Under the pieces are notes generated by a model. That model was given only the letters and a program-made list of their open reading frames with translations, did no database searches and had not been told where the DNA came from. Shown in pieces: positions 36,901-47,488 of a stretch of 64,000 nt of DNA; position 1 is the first letter of the stretch, and the number at the start of each line of letters is the position of its first letter. Source of the DNA: Aporrectodea caliginosa (taxonomy: Eukaryota > Annelida > Clitellata > Crassiclitellata > Lumbricidae); the NCBI GenBank assembly GCA_020284085.1, contig JACEVL010000158.1, positions 62,001-126,000 of the forward strand, in the 5' to 3' direction. Position numbers and translations under genes: made by a program.

Positions 36901-39900
36901 AGGATAGACCCAGAAGGGACTGAAGTCATCCTTCCAGCTCGTTAAAAATTTGACTATCGCCCACACCTACATCCTGTACCATGATCGGTTCAAAAACGCG
37001 GTTTTGTTTTCGCTGGCACTACGTCTGGAAGGGTTCATGACGGCAAAGATGAGTAAGAAATGGACGATTACTATCCTCCGCAAACACAGCTCGATGCTAA
37101 TTAGGACAATGTAGGCTACACTCGTAATAGTAACTGTTAAGCCTTCTGATGTGTGTGCATTGTTTATCAGGTGATCCAGAGACGCGTGGACGGAAGCGTT
37201 GATTTCGAGAGAGATTGGATCGACTATGCGAATGGCTTCGGTGATTTAACTGGAGAATTTTGGCTAGGTTTGTCTTCTTTGCTTCTCCTCCGTCAGGCCA
37301 AGGCCAACGATGAGTCCTCAACTTGTCGTCTCCAGAATTCTCTATCCTTGATCTGTTCCTTTGCTTCTGCAATGTTCATCTTCATTCTCTCCAGATCCTC
37401 TCGTATATTATCCATCCATGTCTTTTGTTGTCTTCCTCTACTCCTAGTTCCCTCCACATATCCGTGTAAAGCCATCGATGGTAATCTGTCATTACCCATT
37501 CTCATCACATGTCCCAGCCACTTTAGCCTTTTCTTCCTTATTCTATCGACAATTGTATCCGTCTGTCCCAGCTCTCTTCTAGTCACCTCATTTCTAATCC
37601 TATCTCTTTTGCTCCTGCCCTTTATTCTTCTCAGCCAGCTCATTTCCGTCGTCAAGAGTCTTCTCTCATCCTCCCTCCTCAGGCACCAGCATTCTGAGCC
37701 ATATAGTAGCATTCTGAGCCATATAGTAGTACCGGCTAGGTTTGTATATACGTGCAAATATTGAAATATATGAATACATAAATTATATGTAACATCTATT
37801 ATATAATCACCAATAGTAACCATTGGCTCAGTACACGCAGAATGTGAGTCTGTTCTGAGCCGCATGACTCGGTTTCTGCAGATCTGTTCCACACCACTCT
37901 TCGATGTCATCCGTCCATTCTCTATGCGATCTACCTCTGTTATTCGAACAATTATTCCAAACACCAGGGCCTTGATCTTTCAGTCATCTCTTGTTCTACA
38001 GTTATGTCCGAACAATACAACTTTCGCTGAATAACTTTCTGCATGGGGTTCTCAGTCATTTCCACTCTTTTGCATACCTCATCTTTGCTGACCTTCTGAG
38101 TTCATCCTATCCTGAGGATTTTTCTATAGCATTTTCTCTCGAGTGTCAACACTCTCCTTTGTGAATCTTTTGTTAGCACCCCATAGAGCAACTTAAAGTT
38201 GGCCATGAGAAAATACATATTATGTATTTTCTCACGGCCAACTTTAATATGTATTTTCTCATGGCCAACTTTACGTTGCTCTATGACGCCAATGGGTGTC
38301 CGGTTTAAAAACAAAATATATTCAATTCAATTCAACTAGATGTTTACCCGTCCTAAGACGGTTAAAAACAATTTGAAAATGTCAAGAGATTCTCGTGCTA
38401 TGATTGACATAAGTATCCCTCTCCCTCCCTACCTCCCTCCCTACGTCCGTCGTCCGTCGCACCCTCCCACTCTCACTCTCCCTCCCGAAGCCGTCCACTT
38501 TCCGTCCCTCCCTCTCTCCCCGTACTAAAGCTCTGCCGTCCGTCCCGGCCGTCCGTACCTCCTTCCCTCCCTTCACGTCCGTTCCTCCCTCCACCACGTC
38601 TCTCGCGGCGATCGTACGTGTCTTCTCCCTCTTCTTCCCTCCCTCCCCTGGCACTTTCTGTCCCTCCTCTCCTACCTTCCTCCCTCCCTCACCGTACTTC
38701 TCTGCCGTCCGTCCCGGCCCGTCCGTACCTCCTTCCCTCCCTTCAACGTCCGTCCCTCCACCACGGCGATCGTACGTGTCTTCTCCCTCCTCCCATCCCT
38801 TCCTCCTCCCTCCCTCCATCCGTCAGTCCCTTCCCTCCCTCCCGTACTTCTCGGTCGTCCGTACCTTCTTTCCTACCTTCAACGTCCGTCCCTCCCTCTC
38901 CACCACGTCTCTCGCGGCGATCGTGCGTATCTTCTCCATCTCCCTCGCTCGCTCCCTCCCCTCCCCTTCTCCCTTTCTCCGTCAGTCAGTCCCTCCCTCC
39001 CTCCCCTTACTATCCTTGAGTCCGTCCCGGCCGTCTGTATCTGCTTCCCACCCTTCAAAATTCGTCCCTCCCTCTCCCTTCGACATGTCGTGTTGCATTA
39101 TTTCGCGTTGCTATGACAACTTTAGTATTCGATTATTGCGATGACGTGTAATGACGTAAGCGCTTACAGGCTTCAGATACACAGATGCACGCACGCACGC
39201 ACAGAGATTTCTGTGCGTTTATTACTATTAATAACTTGATGTTTGCCCGTCCTAAGACGGTTAAAAACAATTTTAAAATGTCAAGAGATGCGTCTTCTCG
39301 TGCTATGATTGACAAAAGTCTTCTCCCTCTCCTCCCTACCTCCCTCCGTCCGTCCCTCCGTCCGTCGCACCCTCCCACTCTCCTCCCTCTTTCCCTCCCT
39401 CGCTCTCTCCCTCCCTTTCTCCGTCCATCAGTCCCCTCCCTCCCCGTACTTCCTTGCCGTCCGTCCCGGCCGTCCGTACCTCCTTCCCTCCCTTCAACGT
39501 CCGTCCCTCCCTCCACCACGTCTCTCGCGGCGATCGTGCGTGTCTCTCTCCCTCCTCTCTCCCTCCGTCCGTCCCTCCCTCCGTCCCTTTCTCCGTCCGT
39601 CCGTCAGTCCCTCCTCTCCCCCGTACTTCCTTGCCGTCCGTCCGTCCGTATCTGCTTCCCACCCTACAAAATCCGTTCCTCCCTCTCCCTTCCACATGTC
39701 GTGTTGCATTATCTCGCGCTGCTATGACAACTTCTGTATTCGGTTATAGCGATGACGTGTAATGACGTAAGCGTAACAGGCTTCAGATGCACAGATGGAC
39801 GCACGCACGCAGGGAGATTTCTGTGCGTTTATATTATTAATTTGTTTATTGATCCCAAGAGCAAAGCAAATTATATTTCACAATAGATAAATACAAAGCA

Positions 39901-41551
39901 TAAGTATAATCATTTTCTGATATAGGCCTACTATTATCACTGTATTCGTAACGGAGCAATGGGCTTACCCGGAGGGAATTATCCCGCTAAATGGGAGCCC
40001 AATTACACAATTGTATTAACATATCTTAGTGTATAAAGCATATTTCAGTATATATATCTATTTTGCTACAAATGGTCACATCCATCGTGTCATCAACTTC
40101 ATATCCTTACTGAGACTAGAAGCTGAAATAATAATCTCTTAGCTTTAGATGTCGTTTCAAATAGGAAATTTCTACACAATAGGGCCTAGCTGATCGTGAA
40201 GGCATACTAAACAGTTCAACAAAAACGGTTGAAGATTTTTAATAATCTAATCTGATAACTAATGTAACGTCTTCCTTGTCATGTTCACGGCATCATTTCA
40301 GGGTCGCTGCTCTATATATATGCTTATTGCACATCACTTTAAAGATCAATTCCATATGATTTTCAATATAGCGACAGCATGATAGAGACAAAAACGACAA
40401 TTAATTAGTAATCAAATCTTCAATAAATTCTGTTTGTCCATAAGATTCTTTTGAACCTTCACTCTCTTTCTAAACCTTCACTCTCAATTGCGAATTTAAA
40501 CTTGTTTTTTAGGCAACGAAATCCTGTATAATTTGCTAGCATTCAGAAACTACAGGTTGCACGTTGTAATGGAAGATTGGATCGGAGAAACAGCTTATGC
40601 AGAATATTCGACATTTTCCATCTCTTCATCCAGTGATAACTATGCTTTGAATATTGGCGAATACAGTGGCACTGCAGGTAATCTTTCTTAAGACCTATAA
40701 GTCACATATTTTGTTGGTTGAAATTAACTAAAACGTGTTTGCAATCACATCAGGTTATAACAATCTTGCCTACCATGCATGTTATGATAAACTAGATGTT
40801 TACCCATCCTGAGACGGGAAAATTCCTTCAATGAGAATTTAATAAACTCACGAACAAAAGAAAGAGCCTAAAAGTCGGTCAATTCAATAAGAATGTTGCG
40901 TTTAGTGAGAAGATCGCAAAAGGCGCAATGAAAAGGAGGCATTCACAAAGAATTGCGTTCATAACTCGTCTGTGTGGCAGCCAGGCGCCCATCTGTCCTA
41001 CTGCTCATTTTACGAAAGCGCCATCTGGCGAATGAAAGGCTGAGTCTACCTTTGGGAGAGTAGCGGGTATCGATCCCGCGTCCATGCTGATCTTCTGTTG
41101 TTCCTGCCGGGGTGTTAACTATTCACCTAAACGCCCCTCCCCATGACGAACGCCATTAAAGTATCAGCCTATAACTTGGCTTTACGTAGTTTTGGATGTG
41201 CTTGCCAGTGTAGCATTAACCGCGCCAGGACACCAAATAAATACACAGATACACGCGTATTACATCGGTTTATATCTCCACATCGTACACTAAGGACCAT
41301 GGTTACGTCGATGTATAGCCTATGATGGAGTTCCTTGCAAGAATCGGGGGGCCGATAGCGCATTGGATAACATCTAGCGTAGAGATCGAGAGGTACCGAG
41401 TTCGAGTCCCGTAGGCGGATAGGCTTTGTAGGCTGCTATTAGCGCCGTTGTATTGCAGGCTGTCTGTTCTGTTAGTAGTTAAGATTGTTTCAATTGCATA
41501 ACATGTAAATGTACAGCGCAGTGCGTTTGTCAGGCGCTTAACAAAGAAAAG

Positions 41552-41589
<38 letters not shown>

Positions 41590-41637
41590 TATTATTATTA
41601 TTATTATTATAATTATTATTATTATTATTATTATTAA

Positions 41638-41672
<35 letters not shown>

Positions 41673-43139
41673 GAATCAACTGTTACCCACATGCCCGATG
41701 ATTAGTATCCTTAATCAAACTCCTAATCACACTCCTTATTAAACTCGGAATTCTCAGCGCCATAGACTTAGAGTTTCTACCAAAATCTTGGCTTCATAAA
41801 AATTGTCCATATCTTGGGCACTTTATAATAGGCTTCGTTTGATTTCTAGGCGTCGCTATATATGATGGCTTACAATGTTTTTCTCTTCGTGTCACTCGTC
41901 ATTGATCCTAAGAAGGAGGATCGAAGTTGTTCATACTTATGACCCTCGACTGAGTTAATTTCTACGGTTTAGTGACAGTTCATACCGCGACATTTAATAC
42001 CGCGACAGTTAACACCGGACAAATAATCCCGATCACACTTAATCCCGATGACGTTTAATCCCTACGACATTTAATCACACGAAATTTCGTACCGCGACAC
42101 TTAGTGCCAAAACACTGAAAAATGAAGTTTGTAAAAGCAATCACAATGACAGTTTGAATTTGTTAAATTATATAAAAGCAATCACAGTAGAAGAATGAAG
42201 TTTGTAAAAGCAATCACAATGACAGTTTGAATTTGTTAAATTATATAAAAGCAATCACAGTAGAAGTTTCAATCAGGACAATTTAGTAAAAACAATTGAG
42301 CATGCACTATTTATGCTCTGATCGTTACGAGTTAGAAAGATGAGACATGGCCCGAAGGAACAGCAGGATTTCTGTTTTCCCGTATGACGCTACCGCTGCT
42401 TCGACTCGTTTCTGCAGTCTAGCATACATCTTTCTTGGGGATGAACCACACCGCTCGCCGCTTGTAGTAGCAAGGCTTTCTGCTTGTGAATGTCTTGCTT
42501 GATGCCGTTGAGGAACGTCCACATCGTCGGGTGATGACAGTGAAAGAGCGATTGTAGCCCATGGTGCCATCCCTCAACAACGTTAGTCGTCCGAAATCTT
42601 GAGACGCGCAGTTCTATGACAAAAGTCGTACAAGGTGAGGCGCATGAGGCGCACATGTTCAATCGTACACTCGTTGTACGTGTATTATGTCGGGCCGTGG
42701 GACTAATTGTCGTGGTATGAAATGTCTTCGGTATTAATTGCCGTGGTATCAAGTGTCATTGGGATTAATTGTCTGCGGGACTGTGTCCGGTATTAAGTGT
42801 CGCGGTATTAAGTGTCACGGTATTAACTGTCCTGCTACCAATTTCTACTTAGACATTGATTCTGACATCTGTTGCTTTTGTTCAGGGGACAGTCTTTTAG
42901 CTCACAATGGAAGTCAGTTCAGCACCTGGGACGTCGATAACGACGACGATTCTGAAAACTTGGCCTGGTATCTTCGCGGTGGTTGGTGGCACAATACTTT
43001 CACCTCTTCCTGTACACGCCTCAATGGCGTCTATCTAAATGGTGGACAAACAACGTCGGAATTCTATGGAATCGTATGGTGCGAGTTTCATGATGACTAT
43101 TATTCCCTGCATATGACGGCAATGAAAATAGCTCCCTGA
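33625..43139 (+). CDS. Gene 3: secreted Apple plus fibrinogen-like domain protein
   Basis: Exons 33625-33927, 34349-34388, 36651-36814, 37171-37267, 40513-40677, 42886-43139; 1023 nt, 340 residues. Signal peptide ([20 protein letters not shown]...), PAN/Apple domain about 26-115, proline-rich linker, FReD about 131-340. Relatives are soluble lectins or adhesion proteins that bind glycans through the FReD; ligand unknown here. Start chosen as the first of two adjacent ATGs. Intron 2 carries two open exon-5-derived cassettes; intron 4 has a LINE landing at the splice donor, intron 5 a MULE 46 nt before exon 6. No lesion seen. Confidence 0.87.
34349..34388 (+). CDS. Gene 3 micro-exon 2 (40 nt)
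   Basis: Acceptor AATTTTAG|ATT, donor [23 protein letters not shown] plus one base. Same length and phases as in genes 2 and 4. Confidence 0.72.
34500..34815. mobile_element. Composite SINE
   Basis: AATCGTAATCGTAGGCTCCA start, GGTTGTCCAGAGATGGCC, ending in AAGACGCGCTATACAAGTAT and an (ATTAC)n tail. Gene 3 intron 2. Confidence 0.6.
34836..34998 (+). mobile_element. LINE C-terminal remnant
   Basis: Encodes [19 protein letters not shown] and [19 protein letters not shown], the usual last residues of many LINE polyproteins. Confidence 0.65.
35259..35354 (+). other. Candidate cassette exon A in gene 3 intron 2 (exon-5 derived)
   Basis: Acceptor CCTTTTTAG|AA, donor ACAG|GTAATC; 96 nt, open, phase 1 to 1. 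Encodes [20 protein letters not shown] and [12 protein letters not shown], matching the second half of exon 5. The first half of the duplicated exon is still visible at 35183-35258 but has stops; the acceptor is new. It could be spliced between exons 2 and 3 without shifting frame. Use is untested. Confidence 0.5.
35405..35850. mobile_element. TIR element with near-perfect 26-bp ends
   Basis: Ends read TGTGACGCCAGGGCTCAAAA and its inverse TTTTGAGCCCTGGCGTCACA, continuing inward as CCCGTC/GACGGG. 446 bp, no ORF. Gene 4 lacks it at the matching place. The target duplication is too short to define. Confidence 0.75.
36425..36526 (+). other. Candidate cassette exon B in gene 3 intron 2 (exon-5 derived)
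   Basis: Acceptor ACTTTTTTAG|AA, donor ACAG|GTAATC; 102 nt, open, phase 1 to 1. Encodes [20 protein letters not shown] and [15 protein letters not shown] tandem duplicate of cassette A's region, about 125 bp upstream of exon 3. Confidence 0.5.
36651..36814 (+). CDS. Gene 3 exon 3
   Basis: Acceptor GTGTTAG|GT ATT, donor CTG|GTAAAT; 164 nt. [20 protein letters not shown] ... [13 protein letters not shown]. Confidence 0.88.
37171..37267 (+). CDS. Gene 3 exon 4
   Basis: Acceptor TTTATCAG|GTG, donor CTAG|GTTTGT; 97 nt. [20 protein letters not shown] ... GEFWLG. A LINE fragment begins 6 nt into the intron and its target duplication repeats the exon/intron junction at 37734-37745. Confidence 0.87.
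37274..37733 (-). mobile_element. LINE fragment inserted at the gene 3 exon 4 donor
   Basis: Minus strand encodes [50 protein letters not shown] and [11 protein letters not shown] (LINE C-terminus). Flanked by a 12-bp duplication GGCTAGGTTTGT (37262-37273, 37734-37745). Gene 4 has the single uninterrupted copy. CATTCTGAGCCATATAGTAG is tandemly repeated at its far end. Confidence 0.85.
37855..38180 (-). mobile_element. LINE remnant shared by gene 3 and gene 4 intron 4
   Basis: Minus strand gives [20 protein letters not shown] and YRKILRIG, plus upstream decayed pieces. Present at 56150-56490 in gene 4, so older than the gene 3/4 split. Confidence 0.65.
38183..38284. mobile_element. Palindromic MITE (~100 bp)
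   Basis: ATAGAGCAAC ... GTTGCTCTAT ends; AAGTTGGCCATGAGAAAATA and TATTTTCTCATGGCCAACTT arms make a long hairpin. Homologue at 56491-56583. Confidence 0.75.
38334..39840. repeat. CCCTCC-rich polypyrimidine tandem block
   Basis: Two unequal units (about 897 and 609 bp) that each start A(A)CT(A/T)GATGTTTRCCCGTCC and end near GAGATTTCTGTGCGTTTAT, separated by strongly pyrimidine-rich DNA with CCGTCCGTCC runs. Gene 4 has the empty site near 56632. Long frames on both strands (Ser/Pro-rich or Arg/Gly/Glu-rich) are compositional, not genes. Confidence 0.85.
39843..40016 (-). mobile_element. Retroelement 3' end remnant
   Basis: TTTATTGATCCCAAGAGCAA ... GGAGCAATGGGCTTACCCGG; same as 56634-56800 in gene 4. 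Confidence 0.5.
40513..40677 (+). CDS. Gene 3 exon 5
   Basis: Acceptor TTTTTTAG|GC AAC, donor GCAG|GTAATC; 165 nt. [20 protein letters not shown] ... [13 protein letters not shown]. Confidence 0.88.
40980..41125 (-). mobile_element. tRNA-derived SINE (minus)
   Basis: Minus strand: GTTTAGGTGAATAGTTAACA and B box GCGGGATCGATACCCGC; ends AGTAGGACAGATGGGCGCC. Syntenic with 59905-60060 and 2860-3008. Confidence 0.7.
41346..41671 (+). mobile_element. tRNA-derived SINE with (ATT)n tail
   Basis: Starts GGGGGGCCGATAGCGCATTGG (A box), B box GAGTTCGAGTCCC, ends GCGCTTAACAAAGAAAAG plus (ATT)n. AGAATC is duplicated on both sides; gene 4 has the uninterrupted TTGCAAGAATCAACTG (near 61222). Confidence 0.82.
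41966..42839. mobile_element. MULE (Mutator-like) element relic
   Basis: Flanked by 9-bp AATTTCTAC (41957-41965, 42840-42848); gene 4 has a single copy at 61507-61515. Ends GGTTTAGTGACAGTT / AACTGTCCTGCTACC, with inverted subterminal (C)ACTTAATACCGCGAC-type repeats. Includes two ~75-bp tandem units at 42120-42265 and a transposase fragment. Confidence 0.83.
42325..42752 (-). pseudogene. MULE transposase C-terminal fragment
   Basis: Minus frame includes [39 protein letters not shown] and [12 protein letters not shown], the conserved NxVEgwH region after the MULE catalytic domain. The catalytic core itself is missing. Confidence 0.78.
42886..43139 (+). CDS. Gene 3 exon 6 (FReD end, stop)
   Basis: Acceptor TGTTCAG|GG GAC; stop TGA 43137-43139. 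[20 protein letters not shown] ... [17 protein letters not shown] ... IVWCEF ... MKIAP. One codon longer than gene 4 (GGQTTSEF). Confidence 0.9.
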
Positions 43140-43589
43140 AACTGAGAAAAAAATGACTCGGGGTAATTTTCTGGTTGAGTGATAGTAGATTAGTGAACTG
43201 TGCATGTTTTGTTGCTTTCCGCCTTTGATTCTATCATTAGCATTGCCACCAGTTAGAAAATTGTACTGAATGCATCTGAATTTTTTCTGGACATTTCGAA
43301 GCGCTCATCGAGTTTCCAACACTGCCAGCCGTACGTCATCGTCACCTTTGCTGGCAATTTACTAACAAATGGACTCATATTATTTGCAACTTAACGATGC
43401 ACTTACTTTCTGTTCATTGCTAGATCTATTGTTCATAGAATAGAAGGCCCAGGACTTTAATTTCTATGTTGTACAATTAATGGATTGCAATTTGTGATGC
43501 AAATATTCAGGTAATAGGTGCACACTGTTAATGTTTTCGTGTCTTCTTTACCAAATGCATACTTTGCTCATATCTCTACATATATGCTT
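43140..43589. other. Gene 3 3' UTR/flank
   Basis: No gene. Strongly similar to 61804-62130 after gene 4 and 4678-4900 after gene 1. Confidence 0.55.
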
Positions 43590-43985
43590 GATGTCTTGCA
43601 CTGGCTTCCTATCACTGCGCGCATCCATTATAAGATCCTCTTTCTAGTCTCTAAAGCGCAGCTGAGCAGTGCTCCAAAATATCTTTCTGACTATATGCGG
43701 AAACCGTTATCTGCGACCTCATCTCGTTCCTTGCGCTCTGCTGATTGGCTCGATCTTTTTGTTCCTAGGACTGAGACTGCCTTGGCTCAACGCCGGGCAT
43801 TTGCTGTGGTTGGTCCCTCTACTTGGAATGACCTTCCCCCTCATTAAGGGCTAAACTAATGACTAGATTTTCCTCTTTGGTCTCTCGTTCTTTAAAGACG
43901 TTTCTTTTCCTCCGGGGTTTTCGTGCTGAGAGCGCCTCTAAATAGTTATTCTGAGAGAGGCTATATAAATGCTTAGATACGATAC
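43590..43985 (+). mobile_element. CR1/L2-like LINE 3' end
   Basis: LDVLHWLPITARIHYKILFL, YLSDYMRKPLSATSSRSLRS, RRAFAVVGPSTWNDLPP, then AGCGCCTCTAAATAGTTAT and a (GATAC)n tail. Shared with 62130-62550 after gene 4, absent after gene 1. Confidence 0.85.
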
Positions 43986-44550
43986 GATACTATTATAGCC
44001 ATAGTTTTCTCATTGAATTATTCCAATGTGGTAACAGCTCGACCTAAACAACTGACTGTCATTGCAAATGCCAAAGGTGAAGGAAGTGGAAATTAGGAAC
44101 ACTAATTAGGCCTATTTATCGATTATCCTTATTCAACGAGTTTTTTTAAACAAATTCGATGTTCAAGTCAATCTTGTCTGTTTTTTCCTTAAATATTTTT
44201 TCAAATAATTAATTTCGTGTATTTTAACTAGACGTGTAAAAGCTTCATCCCAACCAATTCTATTTCACTAGTTCGATGCAGGAAGAAGATTTTGAGATGG
44301 CTGGAGATCATTATTCATTTTAAACCGAAAGGTTAAGTTTTGATTAAACAATTCAAGGGACGCTGAACTGAACATGTAAATGCCAAATCTGTTTATCCAT
44401 CAAAAAAGGTCATAATGTGTCCTTGACCAATGGGTTTAACTAGACACAGCTAATTAGCAAACATCGATGCTTTTCACTCAGGCTTGTTGCAGTTCATGGA
44501 GGAAAAGAGTGAATCGTGGCTTCTTCAATTACTAGGTAGGATGGGCCTTT

Positions 44551-44690
44551 GGGACACGGTAGTGCTGCGATTGGTTAAAGGGCTCACCTTGTAACGTGGA
44601 GAGTACACGCTTGAGTCTTTCACTCAAAATTATTGCTTAAAGCCATCGACTGACGCCTGCTATTAGATAGAGGTGCTTAATAAATGCGTA
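44551..44690 (+). mobile_element. tRNA-derived SINE
   Basis: TGCGATTGGTTAAAGGGCTC and GAGAGTACACGCTTGAGTCT, ending GGTGCTTAATAAATGCGTAG. Syntenic with 5628 and 63230. Confidence 0.5.
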
Positions 44691-44757
44691 GTAATTGTAA
44701 TAACAACATGAAACTACGGTCATACCTGATATGGGCCAAGATGTTCAGATGTAAATT

Positions 44758-44883
44758 CTATAATAATAATAATATCTTTTCTTTAATAAGCGCCTGACAA
44801 ACGCACTGCCATGTAGGCTTACATTTACCTGTTATGCAATTGAAATCTTAATACTAACAGAACAGACAGCCTGATGCAATACA
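44758..44883 (-). mobile_element. SINE 3' end (minus), gene 3 only
   Basis: ATAATAATAATA tail, AAGCGCCTGACAAACGCACT, AGAACAGACAGCCTG. Gene 4 has the uninterrupted AAATTCTAGGGAGTGAT near 63451. Same family as 41346-41671. Confidence 0.75.
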
Positions 44884-44889
44884 ACTCTA

Positions 44890-45870
44890 GGGAGTGATAA
44901 GTTCCCTATCATGCCCCATGGTGCGTGTCAGTTTTTGGTCGATGACTATGGAAGTAATAAAAACAGTGTTTATAATGATTTTGTAAAGGACTGCGGTACA
45001 GTTCTGTACTTTTGCTACTCTGTCTTGTTGATTATGGTAGGCCTATATGTATCCCTATACTGCTATTGAGTATGTTTTATTTGCCCATGTTGTATCTGTA
45101 TCTGTCTGTACTTAATTCTCTGTCTCTGTATTTTATACCTTTTTCGTGGACAAACGCATGCATAATTTTACTTGCGGCAAATCCTACATAGTAAAGAGGT
45201 CATAATCCAAAACTTCGGCTTCACCCTCTTCACGAATCAGCAATCTAGGGGCTCTAGGAGGATGACATGAGCTTGAACCCTACGCGATATTAGACATTGG
45301 ACACTTTATTCACCTTACGTGGACCTACAATGTGGCGTCTTTGCAGACTTTGCCAGTCTTTGAAAGAACTTGAGTTAGAACATGACCAGAAACAAAACTA
45401 CAATGCAAGTGAACAATTGATTTGACAGAGGACCTCAGTTTTGATTAGCATACCGCTCGTAAAGAGAATATTTCCATCAAACATTCTCAGTTTGAGACCT
45501 TCATCCTACACACGGTCTGACCACCTGTTCTTATCATACTAGCCATCTGCGTTTCCTCTTCTCGTAATTAACTTGAGATTGATGTAAGCTTACTGTAGTT
45601 GTAGCGGGAAATTTATAGAGCGCCGCTTCAAGGGAAAGTAAGTAAGTAAGTACGTGCTTTATTGAACCGCCTGCAAACGCACTGCGGGAACATCAGATAA
45701 GAACAATATAAGAGTATTAAATCACAAGATCACAGAAATAAAAAATCACAAAAATCATAACATGCAATAAAACAGACATCTATGGATCTGCGAGAGTAAG
45801 GTTAAAGTAAGAAGACAGATCAGCAATAAAATCAATTGAATAACATACGCGTGATAAAACCGCATCGGGT
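44890..45870. other. Gene 3 distal 3' flank
   Basis: No gene seen. 44890-45480 matches 63450-64000 after gene 4. A minus-strand SINE-like stretch with (GTAA)n at 45635-45650 follows. Confidence 0.5.
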
Positions 45871-45875
45871 TAATG

Positions 45876-46285
45876 GGGCCGTCCATAAATACGTCACGGT
45901 TTTTGACGCGGACCCCCTTTGTCACAAACTGTCACAAGGTAAAACGTCACACTTTCGAACAGTAAGAAATAATAATACTTCCGAAGGCAAGGCTAATACA
46001 AACAAGGCTTCGCAACAGCATTATTATAGCGAAGCGAGAGGAATCGTAAAACACATTTCAGGAGATATGCATTTCATGCCATTTTGACATAAAACTAATT
46101 AAAATGTTTCAGAAAATTTTTGAAAATTCTTTTTAAAGCTATGAAATTCTAAAAAAAATAAAACTTAAATTATAAATAAAATAGCATCAAAATAAATGTG
46201 TGACGTCACACATGGCTTACCCCCTATTTCTGTCACAAACTGTCACACTTTCCAACTTCTAGCGTGACGTACTTTATGGACAGCT
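45876..46285. mobile_element. TIR element, GTCCATAAA-TACGTCACG family
   Basis: Left GTCCATAAATACGTCACGG, right GCGTGACGTACTTTATGGAC; internal TGTCACAAACTGTCACA occurs in direct copies near both ends. About 410 bp, no ORF. TTAATG occurs on both outer sides, but the target duplication is not certain. Confidence 0.7.
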
Positions 46286-46919
46286 AGGAGGCCTTAATGC
46301 GTCAGCATGTGGGATCTCACGGTCATGTGAACGAGGACGGAGAGAGTAGGTAACATTCTTTATAGGAGGCATAGGCTAACCGGAGGCGCTCAGCATACGC
46401 CATAGCGTTAACGATGCTATTATAATTCGTAACGTAGCCTAATAATGGATGTATGGTCTAATACCAGCAGATGTATTCACGGATTTGCTTTGTTGGTGCT
46501 ATTAAGCTTATTATGCATTTGTCATGCTAACTTGGTCGGTATGTTGATTATAATACTTTTCTGCATCGACGATGTGAATGGTTTTTGTAATTCGTCATAC
46601 ATGTATAATGTGTGTAGGAGTGTCAGAAGCTTTATTATTAGCAAACATACGGCTAGTTGGGCTTTTGTTTAACATCGACCACGAGATACACTGCTATGTA
46701 TGTATGAGCACTTGTTATAATCGCCCCTTCAAGATTTCTACTCAGAGGCGCTCCCGACTATGAGTGTCAGAAGCTTTACGATTAGCAAACATACGGATAG
46801 TTGGGCTTTTTGTTTAAATCGACCACGAGATTCACTGCTATGTATGAAGCACTTGCATGGCGCCCCTTCAAGATTCTACTCAGAGGCGCTCCCGACTACT
46901 GTAACAGCGCGGACACTGA
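46286..46919. other. Region upstream of gene 4 with duplicated SINE debris
   Basis: GTGTCAGAAGCTTTA and the AGGCGCTC-containing SINE fragment occur twice (46619-46757, 46763-46895), a local tandem duplication of about 145 bp. No gene seen. Confidence 0.55.
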
Positions 46920-47075
46920 ATCGGAGTTTCACGCCGAAGCGCATGAGCAATTGCGAGTGAAGGACTTGCCCAGGGTCCCTACGCGGCGGCTGGAGGTGGA
47001 TTCGAACCCGCAACCCTCCGGCTGCAAGGCACCGAACATACCCCTACCCATACCCCTACACCACCGCGCCACACA
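46920..47075 (-). mobile_element. tRNA-derived SINE (minus)
   Basis: Minus strand GGCGCGGTGGTGTAGGGGTA and GGGTTGCGGGTTCGAATCCA. Syntenic with 7607-7770 upstream of gene 2. Confidence 0.72.
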
Positions 47076-47488
47076 GGTGCTAGGCTCACACGGTAGTGGC
47101 GTCACAAAATGGCCATATAGTAGTTATTGCCATATAGTGAGAACGGTTGTCATTATTGCACATTTGGTCTAATATGTAATATTATGTCTGATGACGTCCG
47201 CTTTCCAATCGATCTCCGTTTTCCCACATCGTCACTGGTCAGTAAATAAAGCATCGAGTTAAGCCTATGTACTTTTCCTATTTATCAGTTCAGTATTATT
47301 TGCCACCCATTCAAAACGTATTCTATACAGAAGCTGTTTGACTAGTTCTCCCAAATGACGCCAGAATAGCATTCAACATTCTATTGTTAGGCTTTGGTAA
47401 CGGATGTTGAAGGTATGGAAGATCAATTTGTATAGCATAAAGCGGAGCCTCGGTTGCCAACGTGTAATGATGCGTGTACGTCATATAA

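Noticed and set aside
38382..39762. Several long frames on both strands, Ser/Pro-rich on + and Arg/Gly/Glu-rich on -.
   Set aside because: They all lie in polypyrimidine repeat DNA without stops by composition, overlap in multiple frames, and have no domain or splice context.
42738..42885. N-terminal extension of gene 3 exon 6 (the frame is open from 42738).
   Set aside because: This stretch is the MULE right end; the conserved TTCAG acceptor at 42885 and the phase match to exon 5 define the exon.
46985..47070. Possible tRNA gene on the minus strand (good A and B boxes).
   Set aside because: No complete acceptor or anticodon stem pairing, repeated at 7607-7770 and continuing into SINE body; tRNA-derived SINE.
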